64,000 nucleotides of DNA from CBDUXT01 sp965371245. Its GTDB lineage: Bacteria; Planctomycetota; Phycisphaerae; UBA1845. The stretch lies in contig CBDUXT010000021.1 in assembly GCA_965371245.1 (NCBI GenBank), positions 1 to 64,000 on the forward strand, given 5' to 3'. Under the pieces are notes generated by a model. That model ran no database searches. It was not told where the DNA came from and saw nothing but the letters and a program-made list of their open reading frames with translations. The position numbers and the translations under genes were made by a program. Positions 1-8,277 of the stretch are shown piece after piece; the stretch's first letter is position 1; each line of letters starts with the position of its first letter.

Positions 1-99
1 AAGGATACGCCGCTTTTTTATCCCGTCACGATCCACAACTTTCGGTTATATCTCCACGCCGCGCGACGCTATGTGGTGTTGGAACCCAAGGCATCGTGA
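1..99 (+). CDS. 3' end of an unidentified gene (partial)
   Basis: An open frame runs in from the left edge and stops at TGA 97-99, leaving 32 C-terminal residues. The tail has aromatic and basic residues (…LYLHAARRYVV…). I do not recognise the family. The next gene starts 42 bases downstream on the same strand, so the two could be co-transcribed. Too little is visible to assign a function, and the frame could be open by chance. Confidence 0.4.
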   Translation, partial: KDTPLFYPVTIHNFRLYLHAARRYVVLEPKAS

Positions 100-141
100 G
101 CTAGTCCTCCCGTGGCGTGAGCACGCTGAGCAGAGCCAGTC

Positions 142-933
142 ATGCACACGCCCATCATCACGCTCACGACCGACTACGGCACGCGGGACCACTACGTGGG
201 TTCTTTGAAGGGAGCCATTCTGTCGATCTTGCCGGAGGCACGTCTGGTGGACATTTCGCACGAGGTGGAAGCGCACAACGTGGTTCACGGAGCGTTCATC
301 CTGCGACAGATCTGGCCCTGGTATCCCGCGGGGACCATTCATCTAGTGGTTGTGGACCCGGGCGTGGGGACGGATCGCCGCATCATCCTCGGGCAGTACG
401 CCGGTCGGTACGTCATGGCTCCGGACAACGGGTTGATCACGTTTGTTCACCGAGAGTTCTCGTTGGAGCGTATGTTCGTGGTGGAAAACCGGAAGCTGAT
501 GGGTTCAGCGCTTTCGGCGACGTTTCACGGTCGGGACGTGATGGCCCCCGTCGCGGCGCACCTGGCCAAGGGCGTCGATCCGAAAGAGGTTGGTCGCCTG
601 ACGGACGAGGTTGCGATGTTGTCGATTCCGCATCGGGCGGAAGCGGTCGGTGGATCGCTCCGCGGGGTCGTGCTCTACGTCGATCACTTCGGAACGCTGG
701 TGACCAATGTTCGCAAGGAGCAGGTGGACGGGCTGACCGGTGCTACGGCGGTCGTCGAAGTGACCATCGACGGCGTGGTGCTGGGGCCGATCCACCCTAC
801 CTTCTCGTCCGTGGCCGTCGGAGAGCCGGTTGCCCTGATCGGCGGCGGCGGGCAGCTCGAGATTGCCATCAACCAGGGAAGCGCCGTCGAGCGTTTCGGG
901 CGTGATGTCTCCATCGGCGTCGCGGTGGGCTAG
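142..933 (+). CDS. SAM hydroxide adenosyltransferase (DUF62 family)
   Basis: A 263-residue protein of the DUF62/fluorinase-like superfamily, which cleaves S-adenosylmethionine with hydroxide to adenosine and methionine. The N-terminal TDYGTRDHYVG segment (residues 10-20), DPGVGTDRR (72-80), APDNGL (93-98) and TFHGRD (127-132) are family hallmarks. Asp72, Arg79/80 and His129 are in place for the Asp-Arg-His triad described for the hydrolases. Length fits the family (about 260). No chlorinase/fluorinase-type loop was recognised, so hydrolysis is the likelier reaction. The start codon has no strong Shine-Dalgarno. It lies upstream of the flagellar locus but has no evident functional link to it. 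Confidence 0.9.
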   Translation: MHTPIITLTTDYGTRDHYVGSLKGAILSILPEARLVDISHEVEAHNVVHGAFILRQIWPWYPAGTIHLVVVDPGVGTDRRIILGQYAGRYVMAPDNGLITFVHREFSLERMFVVENRKLMGSALSATFHGRDVMAPVAAHLAKGVDPKEVGRLTDEVAMLSIPHRAEAVGGSLRGVVLYVDHFGTLVTNVRKEQVDGLTGATAVVEVTIDGVVLGPIHPTFSSVAVGEPVALIGGGGQLEIAINQGSAVERFGRDVSIGVAVG

Positions 934-1274
934 CCGTTGCGGCCTCCGGTTCGCCGGCAACCGCGCAAAATCTCTCTTTCCGACGCATCTCTTCTTACGC
1001 CTCCGCCGCACCTATCCACACTGGGACGGCCAAACACATCACGCGTCGCGCGGTGCGATCACCTGCTTCTCGACCGCCCGCCAGTGTCTCAAGTTTCGTT
1101 GAGACAGAACCTTAGCACTGGAAACGGGCGATGTCCGGTCGGCGTGCTCCAGCCTGCGTATGGCATCCGGACGGGCGTCCATTGTGGTGCAGCGGATCGG
1201 CAGTTCCTGCCGAAAGTCTCAGGTACGTGTCAGGAAGACGCGTTGTTGTTGCACGTGGCTCAGGATGGGCATGG
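934..1274 (+). other. intergenic region upstream of the flagellar locus
   Basis: 341 bases without a convincing gene. An open frame extends upstream of the TPR gene to 1131, but its extra 48 residues are Arg/Trp-rich, lack family character and would bury the membrane anchor, so I treat it as non-coding. The only structure seen is a nested dyad at 1081-1121. This region must contain the promoter of the first flagellar transcript if the TPR gene leads it; I cannot point to convincing -35/-10 boxes. Confidence 0.5.
1085..1106. promoter_or_regulatory. 8-bp inverted repeat upstream of the TPR gene
   Basis: TGTCTCAA (1085-1092) and TTGAGACA (1099-1106) are perfect complements separated by GTTTCG. 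They are nested in an outer CCAGTG (1081-1086) / CACTGG (1116-1121) pair. No T-run follows, so it does not look like an intrinsic terminator for the preceding gene. An operator or RNA hairpin is possible; function is unknown. Confidence 0.35.
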
Positions 1275-3650
1275 ATGTCAGAGTGGCGTTCTATCCAGGA
1301 ACGACTAGCCGGTCGATGGCAGCTTCCGCTCCTTGCGGTGTCGATTGCCCTCTTGGGGGCGTCGGTGCTTCGTTTGGGCCGCAATCCGGCCGACCTCTCG
1401 CCGGAGGGCGCGATCGAGTACATCCAAACGCTGGTGTCCGGCGGGGCCAACGATAAGGCATTCGAGTACGGTAGGCGGGTTCTTGATCGTCCGGAGCTGA
1501 CCGAGGCCCAAATCGCATCCGTCCACCTTTCCCTGGCCCGAGCCCAAGCCCAAGAGGCCAAGCGCCGTCGTCTTCGGTCGTCGGGGTTGGGACGGGACAT
1601 CGTTGCCCACTACAAGCAGGCGATGCAGGGTGGTCTCTCGCTCACGGCGGACGACCACGCACGCCTGGGTGAGGCGCTGGCGTGGCGTCGGATGTTCGCC
1701 GCGGCCGTGGAACAGATCGGTGTGGCGATCGAGAAGGGATCCGCCGACGAGCTTCCCTTGCGCCGCCGAATCATTTCGTTGACACTCGACCGTCTCGATG
1801 TGCCACCCGAGCAAACGGACCGAGCGCTCGATCAGTTTTTCGCCAAGCTCGACGGCGATCAGTTGGACCTGCGACTTTGGGCCGTGGAGACGAAGTTGGA
1901 GGTCTTCGACCGGCTGGGTCGGTTGGCCGAAGCATCGACGCTGCTCGCCCGTCACCGTGGACGGTTCGAACAAACCGCGCTGGAGGGACGGTATCAGTAC
2001 CTGGAAGGCTGGGTGCTGTATCGGTCCGGTCACTATGACGAGGCTGAGGTTCACCTCCGGGCAGTTCTCCATCGGGCCGAGCACGGCGATGAGGTTTCAG
2101 CAAGGGCGGGCTGGTTGCTTGGACGGGTGGTCCTCGAGGACGGTACGCCGCAGCGCCCGCTTGAAGCGTTGACCTTTTTCACGGGAGTGCTCGACGCGCA
2201 TCCGCGGGGTATCTATGCCGTGGTCAGTCGCATCGGGGCGGCCGAGGCGTTGGTGATGCTGGAGCGACACGACGAGGCGCTCGAGGCGTATCGCACCGCG
2301 ATCGATGAGGTGGACGCGTTGGGGCATCATCGCCTTCTCGATCGTGGCGTTCTTCGTGCTTCGTTGGCGGTGACGGCCGAAGCGCAGCGCCGCAAGAATC
2401 AACCGGCACAGGCGGTGGGGTATGCGCAGCTCGCATCGTCGATCGTCGATGTCGAGGACGTCGAAGAATCGACGTTGCTCCTTATGCAGTTGGGTCGGTT
2501 GCGCAGCTTGTGGGCCGCCTCGCTCGATCGATCGGCGGTGACGACCCGCGCGCCGGGTTCCGCTCCGTTCGAGGCATCGACGGAAGCCGCGCGAACGGTG
2601 TTCGCGCAGGCGGCATCGACGTTCCTTGAGGTCGCGCGACTCAATGCGCTTAACGAGCGCACGGCGGCCGAGGCGAGTTGGCGCGCGGCGGAACTCTTTG
2701 CCCGGGGAGGTCAACGGGATCGAGCGGGTTCGGTCTATCGGGCGTTCGTTCAGGAGCGCCCGCAGCATTCGCTGGTGCCGCGGGCACTACTGAGGATCGG
2801 GCAGCTTCATCAGGCGTCGGGAGAGCTGTCGCGCGCCGTGGAGACCTACCAGGAGGGTTACCGTCGCTTCCGCCGGACATTGGATGGCGCCCGCGTACTC
2901 GTTCCTCTGGCGCGTTGCTACCTGGCGATGGGGCCGGACTACGCCGACCTCGCCGAAAAGACGCTGCAAATCGTGCTGCAGGACTCAGACGTGTTTACGC
3001 CGCGCGTCAGCGAGTTTGCGGATGCGTTGTTCCTCATGGGGGAGTCGCTGAAGCGGCGAGGGGCGTTTGGGCGTGCCATTGCAACGTTGGAAGAGGCGCT
3101 CGAGCGCTACCCGGAGGACGGCCGCGTCACGCGTACGCGATTCCTCCTGGCGGATTCCTATCGTCAGAGTGGCCTGGCGTTGAAGGCCGACGTCGCGGAC
3201 GCCAAGTTCGCGGGAGAGAGCGAGCAGGTACGCAAAGAGTCAGCGGATCGTTTCAAGACAGCGCGGCGGTTCTTCCGGGAGCTGATCACCGACTATGAGG
3301 CGCGCGACCCGACGACGCTCGAGCGGCTCGATCGGGTTTATCTTCGCCTCGCCTATCTTTATGAGGCCGACTGCTACTTTGAAACAAGGGAGTACGTCCA
3401 GGCGTTGAAGCTCTACGAAGAAGCGGCCGGCATGCATAAGGACACGCCGAGTTCGCTGGCCACGTACGTTCAAATCATCAACAGTCACGTCTTCCTCGGC
3501 GAGCCGCGGGAAGCGCGTGCGGCACTTGCACGGGCGTTGGTCTTGGTGGACACGATTCCCGACAGCGCGTTCACGCAGACGGTCTCGAGCGAGATCCGCG
3601 ACGACTGGAAACGATACTTCGAGTGGTTGGGAAAGTCGGAACTGTTTTAA
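1275..3650 (+). CDS. membrane-anchored TPR protein
   Basis: A 791-residue protein starting at ATG 1275, chosen because a hydrophobic anchor (residues 17-33) then lies close to the N-terminus. The rest is Ala/Leu/Arg-rich helical repeat sequence typical of tetratricopeptide repeats (for example DEAEVHLRAVL and ELSRAVETYQEGYRRF), suggesting a periplasmic scaffold. It ends 19 bases before the flgN-like gene on the same strand and is probably co-transcribed with it. That suggests a role in flagellar assembly or motor anchoring, but no flagellar TPR family was recognised. A GTG/ATG further upstream is an alternative start. Confidence 0.75.
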   Translation: MSEWRSIQERLAGRWQLPLLAVSIALLGASVLRLGRNPADLSPEGAIEYIQTLVSGGANDKAFEYGRRVLDRPELTEAQIASVHLSLARAQAQEAKRRRLRSSGLGRDIVAHYKQAMQGGLSLTADDHARLGEALAWRRMFAAAVEQIGVAIEKGSADELPLRRRIISLTLDRLDVPPEQTDRALDQFFAKLDGDQLDLRLWAVETKLEVFDRLGRLAEASTLLARHRGRFEQTALEGRYQYLEGWVLYRSGHYDEAEVHLRAVLHRAEHGDEVSARAGWLLGRVVLEDGTPQRPLEALTFFTGVLDAHPRGIYAVVSRIGAAEALVMLERHDEALEAYRTAIDEVDALGHHRLLDRGVLRASLAVTAEAQRRKNQPAQAVGYAQLASSIVDVEDVEESTLLLMQLGRLRSLWAASLDRSAVTTRAPGSAPFEASTEAARTVFAQAASTFLEVARLNALNERTAAEASWRAAELFARGGQRDRAGSVYRAFVQERPQHSLVPRALLRIGQLHQASGELSRAVETYQEGYRRFRRTLDGARVLVPLARCYLAMGPDYADLAEKTLQIVLQDSDVFTPRVSEFADALFLMGESLKRRGAFGRAIATLEEALERYPEDGRVTRTRFLLADSYRQSGLALKADVADAKFAGESEQVRKESADRFKTARRFFRELITDYEARDPTTLERLDRVYLRLAYLYEADCYFETREYVQALKLYEEAAGMHKDTPSSLATYVQIINSHVFLGEPREARAALARALVLVDTIPDSAFTQTVSSEIRDDWKRYFEWLGKSELF

Positions 3651-3669
3651 GAAGAGGGAGCACGCGACG

Positions 3670-4152
3670 ATGACCCACGTTGACGCAACCTCAGTTGGTG
3701 CCCAGGAGCCGCCGGGCGAAATCCTCGGCATGCTCAGGCGCCAGGGCGCTTTGTACGCCACGCTGGAGGGCCTCGCCGAACAGCAGCGCGTCCTGGTTAC
3801 GCGAGAGGACGTGACCCCGCTGCTGTCGTTGCTGGCTGACCGGCAGCGGCTGTCCCGGGAACTCTTGGAGGTGGGAAACCGCCTGGCACCCGTCCGTGAC
3901 AACTGGGTCGAGCACCGGAACCGGCTCGCGCCGGCGGAGCAACAGGAAGCGGACCAACTCCTGACCGCCAGCAGCGAGCGCCTCAGCCGCATCATTCGAA
4001 GTGATGCGCACGATGCCCGCGTCTTGTCCGGGCGGAAGCAGTCGGTTGGCGCAGCGCTGGGCAAGACGGCATCGACCGGGCGGGCGCTTTCGGCCTACCG
4101 CGCGTCGGCGGGAAGCGATCGCCGGGCGGAACGGGTGGATGAGGGCGCATGA
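3670..4152 (+). CDS. flgN: FlgN-like flagellar chaperone
   Basis: A 160-residue, mostly helical protein preceded by a GAGGGAG Shine-Dalgarno. The pattern LRRQGALYATLEGLAEQQRVLV (about residues 19-40) followed by a long heptad-rich helix resembles the FlgN family, which chaperones hook-filament junction proteins to the export gate. Its stop overlaps the start of the histidine kinase gene (ATGA at 4149-4152), so the two are translationally coupled. FlgN proteins are weakly conserved. The call rests on length, helical pattern and position; a general flagellar helper protein is the alternative. Confidence 0.6.
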   Translation: MTHVDATSVGAQEPPGEILGMLRRQGALYATLEGLAEQQRVLVTREDVTPLLSLLADRQRLSRELLEVGNRLAPVRDNWVEHRNRLAPAEQQEADQLLTASSERLSRIIRSDAHDARVLSGRKQSVGAALGKTASTGRALSAYRASAGSDRRAERVDEGA

Positions 4153-5024
4153 TGATCGGTTCCGCCGCGGCACGACTGAATGAACCTGAACTCGGTTCGA
4201 TGATCCAGGCCTACAGCGAAGTGACGGAGCGTTTGAAGCATTCTCACGAGCGACTCGTGCGCGAGGTCTGCCGCCTGCGCGAGGAGTTGATCCGGAAGAA
4301 CAAAGAGTTGGAGCGGCGCGAGAGACTGGCCGCCCTCGGACAGATGGCCGCGGGTGTCGCCCATGAGATTCGCAACCCGCTCGGCGGGATTGGTCTTTAC
4401 ACGTCGTTGCTGGAGCGTGACCTGGCTGACCGGCCGGAGCAGCTTTCGCTTGTTCGCCGCATGTCCGTCGGTATTCGCAACCTCGACGGCATCGTCGGCG
4501 ACATTCTGACATTTGCAGGGGACGGCGTGTCCCGGCGACGTCGCGCCAGGCTCGGCGGCATTGTGCAAGCCGTGCTGGTACAGGTGGCCCCGCGTGTGGA
4601 AGCGGAGCGCATTGACCTTCAGGTCGATGAGGCCCTTGCCGGCGAGGAGGTGTTCTGTGACGCCGGGCAACTCGAGCGTGCGCTCATCAACCTGACGTTC
4701 AACGCGATCGACGCCGCGGGCCGCGACGGTCGGGTCTGGTTTCGCTCCGCCGACAGGAAGAGAGATCCGGGTTTCGTGCGAATGATGGTTCAGGATAACG
4801 GGGCAGGTATTCCCGACGCCCTGCGACACCGCGTGTTTGATCCGTTTTTCACGACGAAGGACAGCGGCACGGGGCTGGGTCTGGCGATCGTGCATCGGAT
4901 TTTGGAGTCCAACGGCGGCTCGATTACGGCGGACGCCCGCCCCGGCGGCGGCGCGACGTTTGCGTTGACGGTCCCGCGCTATCGAGCGGGCGATGTAGAG
5001 GACACTGACGGAGGTTACGGATAG
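4149..5024 (+). CDS. soluble histidine kinase, FlgS/FleS-like
   Basis: A 291-residue kinase without a predicted membrane segment. A coiled-coil (about 20-60) leads into the H-box AAGVAHEIRNPL with phospho-acceptor His72. The HATPase domain shows the N-box NLTFNAIDAA (181-190), DNGAG (216-220), DPFFTTK (231-237) and GTGLGLAI (240-247). This is the NtrB/FlgS/FleS class that partners with sigma-54 activators to switch on rod-hook genes. The regulator gene starts on the next base after its stop. With no transmembrane or recognised sensor domain, the likely input is a cytoplasmic cue such as export-gate assembly, by analogy with FlgS; that is inference. Confidence 0.9.
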   Translation: MMIGSAAARLNEPELGSMIQAYSEVTERLKHSHERLVREVCRLREELIRKNKELERRERLAALGQMAAGVAHEIRNPLGGIGLYTSLLERDLADRPEQLSLVRRMSVGIRNLDGIVGDILTFAGDGVSRRRRARLGGIVQAVLVQVAPRVEAERIDLQVDEALAGEEVFCDAGQLERALINLTFNAIDAAGRDGRVWFRSADRKRDPGFVRMMVQDNGAGIPDALRHRVFDPFFTTKDSGTGLGLAIVHRILESNGGSITADARPGGGATFALTVPRYRAGDVEDTDGGYG

Positions 5025-6419
5025 ATGGCTGATGTCTGCGTGGTGGATGACAAGGAGATTCTGAGGGACTCGCTTTCGGCGGCTCTCACGCGCGAAGACC
5101 ACCGGGTCACGACCTTCGCCGACCCGGTACAGGCGCTGCGCGATATCAAGCGCGGCGACTTTGGGTTGGTGCTCACCGACCTGAAGATGCCGCGCATGGA
5201 CGGGTTGACGCTCATCCGGGAAATCCGGGCGGCCGGGTGCGATTGTCCGGTGATCATGATGACGGGATTCGCGACCGTATCGACGGCCGTGGAAGCCATG
5301 AAGCTCGGGGCGTGCGACTATCTGCAAAAACCGTTCGAGGCCGACACCGTGGCCGTCGTCGTCGATCGCGCGCTGGAGCATGCGCGGCTTCGACGGGAAA
5401 ACGAGGCGTTTCGTGCGTCGATCGATTCACAAAACAGCCGTCGGCTGTTGATTGGCTCCGGCCGCGCCGTGCAGCGACTTCGAGAGCAGATGGATCGTGT
5501 GGCCGTCAGTCATGCCACCACGCTCATCACGGGTGAGTCGGGAACCGGGAAGGAGCTGGTCGCCTGGTACGTTCATCACGCCTCGCCGCGCGGCGAGCGA
5601 CCGATGTTGTGTCTGAATTGTGCGGCCCTCTCCGGGAACCTGCTGGAGAGCGAGCTGTTCGGGCATGAGCGCGGCGCCTTCACCGGCGCGGACCGTACCC
5701 GGAAAGGCCGGTTCGAACTGGCGGACGGCGGGACGCTTCTTCTGGATGAAATATCGGAGATGGCGCTGCCGCTTCAATCGAAGCTGCTTCGCGTGTTGCA
5801 GGAAGGTGAGTTCGAGCGGGTGGGCAGCAGTACGACCCGTCGGGTGGACGTTCGCGTCATCGCGACGACCAACCGCAATCTGGATAACTGGGTGACGCGC
5901 AAGCGATTCCGGGAGGACCTGTACTACCGACTGAATGTTCTGCCGGTGGCGGTTCCGCCCCTGCGCGAGCGGTCCGAAGACATCCCGGAACTCGTGGCGC
6001 ACTTCCTGGACCGGGCGGTCGTCCAGGACGGCTCCGAGCCGGTCACCGTCGATCCCGAGGCGATGACGCTGTTGGTCGATTATCACTGGCCCGGCAACGT
6101 GCGTGAATTGGAGAACCTCTGCCGCCGCGCTGCGACGCTGTGCGATTCCGGCGCGGTTGCGGCCTCGTTGATCGAGCCGTGGCTTCGACCCAATGCGTCC
6201 GCGCGGGACGGGTTCGGTTCGCTTCGCGACGGACGGATGCTCCAGGACATGGAAAGACGACTCATCGAGCGGACCCTCCAACGGTTCAGCGGGCATCGAG
6301 CCAAGACGGCCAAGGCGCTCGGCATGGGCATTCGCACCTTGGGAATGAAGCTCAAACAGTGGCGGGAAGAAGCCCGGGAGCGCGAGCAGACGTTGGCCGC
6401 GTGCGAAACGGCTCTGTAG
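5025..6419 (+). CDS. sigma-54-dependent response regulator, FlgR/FleR-like
   Basis: A 464-residue NtrC-type activator. The receiver has acidic residues Asp8/Asp9, phospho-acceptor Asp52 and Lys102. The AAA+ domain has Walker A GESGTGKE (170-177), the sigma-54 contact loop GAFTGA (217-222), Walker B LLLDEI (238-243) and a full arginine-finger region. A Fis-type helix-turn-helix lies near the C-terminus (about 425-455). All key residues are present, so it should be a phosphorylation-controlled activator. A consensus sigma-54 promoter lies 110 bases downstream, before flgB, and is the obvious target. Co-transcribed with the kinase gene. Confidence 0.95.
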   Translation: MADVCVVDDKEILRDSLSAALTREDHRVTTFADPVQALRDIKRGDFGLVLTDLKMPRMDGLTLIREIRAAGCDCPVIMMTGFATVSTAVEAMKLGACDYLQKPFEADTVAVVVDRALEHARLRRENEAFRASIDSQNSRRLLIGSGRAVQRLREQMDRVAVSHATTLITGESGTGKELVAWYVHHASPRGERPMLCLNCAALSGNLLESELFGHERGAFTGADRTRKGRFELADGGTLLLDEISEMALPLQSKLLRVLQEGEFERVGSSTTRRVDVRVIATTNRNLDNWVTRKRFREDLYYRLNVLPVAVPPLRERSEDIPELVAHFLDRAVVQDGSEPVTVDPEAMTLLVDYHWPGNVRELENLCRRAATLCDSGAVAASLIEPWLRPNASARDGFGSLRDGRMLQDMERRLIERTLQRFSGHRAKTAKALGMGIRTLGMKLKQWREEAREREQTLAACETAL

Positions 6420-6528
6420 AGGTTTCGCCCTCCGGCGCGCCGCGCAGAAACCGCCGACCGGCAGCTATTGCCGGCGCGTCGAAGGCGCCGACCGGCGGTG
6501 ATTGGCCGGAAAGTGCGACGGAGCGGTT

Positions 6529-6544
6529 TGGCACGGTCCGTGCT
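6529..6544 (+). promoter_or_regulatory. sigma-54 promoter of the flgB operon
   Basis: TGGCACGGTCCGTGCT has the invariant GG (6530-6531) and GC (6542-6543) exactly 10 bases apart, with near-consensus TGGCACG. Transcription would start near 6555, about 70 bases before flgB. The adjacent NtrC-type regulator makes this functionally coherent. Confidence 0.85.
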
Positions 6545-6623
6545 TTCGTTCGCGGAGGTGAATGGTTCTGACTCGCGTAGCGCGCGTGCCGCTTGCGGCG
6601 TGCGGTGTGGCAGAGGGATTGTG

Positions 6624-7061
6624 ATGTTCCTAACGGCGATTTCCGACGGCGGTGCGATTCCCGCCCTGGTCAAGACGCTCGCCTTCAACGAGCAGCGGCT
6701 TCGAATGATCTCGGAGAACGTGGCCAACATCCACACGCCGGGATACCGCGCCAAGCAGCTGGATACCAAGGCGTTCCAGCGGGCGCTCGGCGAGGCGCTC
6801 GATGCGCGGTCCTCCGACGCGCACACGCCGTTTGACGTCAGCGCCGGCGACGAAGTAGCCACGGACGAGTTCGGGTTTCTCCGGGTGACGCCCTCGGAGC
6901 GGCCCGTCGATAACATCTTGTTTCACGATGGGACGAATCTTTCGATCGAGCGGGAGATGGCCGACCTGGCGGAGACCGGCATGGTGCACGAAATGGCCTC
7001 GACGCTGTTGGACGGCTACTACGACGGCTTGCGGAAGGCGATCCGCGGGACGGTCGGCTAG
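6624..7061 (+). CDS. flgB: flagellar proximal rod protein FlgB
   Basis: 145 residues from ATG 6624, chosen because AGAGGG (6612-6617) is well spaced before it and the family N-terminus then begins correctly. An in-frame extension upstream would overlap the sigma-54 promoter. The rod signature RMISENVANIHTPGYRAKQ (about 25-43) is the FlgB/FlgC N-terminal motif, and the C-terminal helix (EMADLAETGMVHEMASTLLDGYYDGLRKAI) is typical. FlgB forms the proximal rod at the MS ring. It is separated from flgC by an unusually long 166-base gap. Confidence 0.95.
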   Translation: MFLTAISDGGAIPALVKTLAFNEQRLRMISENVANIHTPGYRAKQLDTKAFQRALGEALDARSSDAHTPFDVSAGDEVATDEFGFLRVTPSERPVDNILFHDGTNLSIEREMADLAETGMVHEMASTLLDGYYDGLRKAIRGTVG

Positions 7062-7227
7062 AGCGAAATCCGTTTCGTGCAGCGTTCCATGAATGCCGAG
7101 CATTCGTCAATATCCGGGAGTCCGCCCGAGCCACAGCCCGCGGGTGGGAAAGACAGTCTTGGCTGAAGCGCGCCGGCTGAATACATAGCCGTACCTTAGA
7201 GGGAACGGCACTGGGAAGGGTTGAATC
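7062..7227 (+). other. flgB-flgC intercistronic region
   Basis: 166 non-coding bases within an otherwise compact operon. It contains a small perfect hairpin, GAATGC-CGA-GCATTC (7091-7105), and a weaker GCCGT/ACGGC pair just before the flgC ribosome-binding site. No GG-N10-GC sigma-54 site was found. Confidence 0.4.
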
Positions 7228-7647
7228 ATGTACGGCATCTTTGATGTCAGCACGTCGGCACTGACGACGTATCGCACACAGATGGAGGTGGCCGCCGGCA
7301 ACATCGCGATGAAGGATGCCTACCACAAGGAGAACGGCGAGTTTGTCCCGTTCCGTCGGCGGGTGGCGTTGGTTGCCGCCGGAGACCCGTCTCGCGGGTC
7401 GGATGCGCCCGGCGTTCACGTGGCCCGGATCGTCGGTGATCCCGCGCCGTTCGGTTTGCGCGACGACCCGACCAGCCCCTACGCCATCAAGCAGGGTGCG
7501 GACAAGGGTAAGGTTCGAGTCACCAACGTGGACTATCACACGGAAATGATCAACGCGATGACCGCGGCGCGTGCCTACGAGGCGAACGTCGCCGTCATCG
7601 AGATGGCCAAGTCCATGGCCGCCAGTTCGTTGCGGCTGATTGCCTAG
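7228..7647 (+). CDS. flgC: flagellar proximal rod protein FlgC
   Basis: 139 residues, normal for FlgC. The N-terminal FDVSTSALTTYRTQMEVAAGNIA is the rod/hook helix, although the usual NxANxxT motif is altered. The C-terminus (NVDYHTEMINAMTAARAYEANVAVIEMAKSM) is strongly FlgC-like. It polymerises with FlgB and FlgF in the proximal rod. GGAAGGG lies just upstream of the ATG. The fliE gene follows after 26 bases. Confidence 0.95.
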   Translation: MYGIFDVSTSALTTYRTQMEVAAGNIAMKDAYHKENGEFVPFRRRVALVAAGDPSRGSDAPGVHVARIVGDPAPFGLRDDPTSPYAIKQGADKGKVRVTNVDYHTEMINAMTAARAYEANVAVIEMAKSMAASSLRLIA

Positions 7648-7673
7648 CCGCCCGAGAGGAAAGGACACAGGCG

Positions 7674-7985
7674 ATGTCGAACCCGATTCAGTTTTCCGGC
7701 ATGGTGCCGCCGATCCGACCCATCGTGGCGGAAACGGGCGTGCAGGCGGGTGACGGCGCCCAGACGAAGGACTTCCGATCGATTCTCCTGAACAGCTTGG
7801 AGCAGGTGAACCGGTTGCAAAACGAGGCCGACGCCGGGGTGCAGCGACTGCTTTCCGGAGAGACGAACAACGTCGCGGAGGTGTTGGCGGCGTCGAACAA
7901 GGCCGGGATCGCGTTCGATCTGCTCATGGAAGTGCGGAACAAGCTGACGGACGCCTATCGTGAAATCCAACAGATGCGCGTGTAG
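7674..7985 (+). CDS. fliE: MS-ring/rod junction protein FliE
   Basis: 103 residues, the usual FliE size. The C-terminal half has the family pattern: FRSILLNSLEQVNRLQ, then a helix with ETNNVAEVLAASNKAGIAFDLLMEVRNKLTDAYREIQQM. FliE joins the FliF ring to the rod and contacts the export gate. A clear GAGAGGAAAGGA stretch precedes the ATG. It is followed by a 292-base structured gap before fliF. Confidence 0.95.
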   Translation: MSNPIQFSGMVPPIRPIVAETGVQAGDGAQTKDFRSILLNSLEQVNRLQNEADAGVQRLLSGETNNVAEVLAASNKAGIAFDLLMEVRNKLTDAYREIQQMRV

Positions 7986-7991
7986 CAGATT

Positions 7992-8039
7992 GTTGAAGTG
8001 CCACAACCAGTTCAGGCGTTCTTCAACGGGTTGGTTGTG
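7992..8039 (+). promoter_or_regulatory. interleaved inverted repeats (pseudoknot candidate) upstream of fliF
   Basis: Two perfect inverted repeats are interleaved: GTTGAAG (7992-7998) with CTTCAAC (8021-8027), and CACAACCA (8002-8009) with TGGTTGTG (8032-8039). That order (S1-S2-S1'-S2') is the topology of an H-type RNA pseudoknot, with linkers of 3, 11 and 4 bases. Two more hairpins follow in the same 292-base fliE-fliF gap: GGGCGC/GCGCCC (8111-8127) and GCCGGAC/GTCCGGC (8166-8184). No gene is visible in 7986-8277. Role unknown; control of fliF translation or transcript processing is possible. Confidence 0.45.
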
Positions 8040-8277
8040 TTCCGTCGCGTCTCGACGGACCACGGCGTCCAACGGTGCGGGTGCCATGGGACCGTAGTGT
8101 GAGTACCCCTGGGCGCTGGATGCGCCCTGGATACCGACCATAGCGTCTTTGGACGTAAGCGCGGTGCCGGACAGGAGGTCCGGCCTCGCGCTCGTTGTTT
8201 CTACCGGTGGCGACATGCCCCGCCGGCAAGCGTCTGCCTCGGCCGGCGTTGGGTCCGTTAGGACACAGTAGGTAACC

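Noticed and set aside
1131..1274. N-terminal extension of the TPR protein
   Set aside because: Arg/Trp-rich, no ribosome-binding site, overlaps the likely promoter region and would put the membrane anchor in the middle of the chain.
4095..5381. 428-codon open frame on the - strand across the kinase and regulator genes
   Set aside because: It lies antisense to two genes with complete domain motifs; its translation has no family character. GC-rich codon bias opens opposite-strand frames.
7130..7200. TTGGCTGAAGCGCGC before flgC as a second sigma-54 promoter
   Set aside because: The base pair 10 positions after GG is CC rather than the invariant GC.
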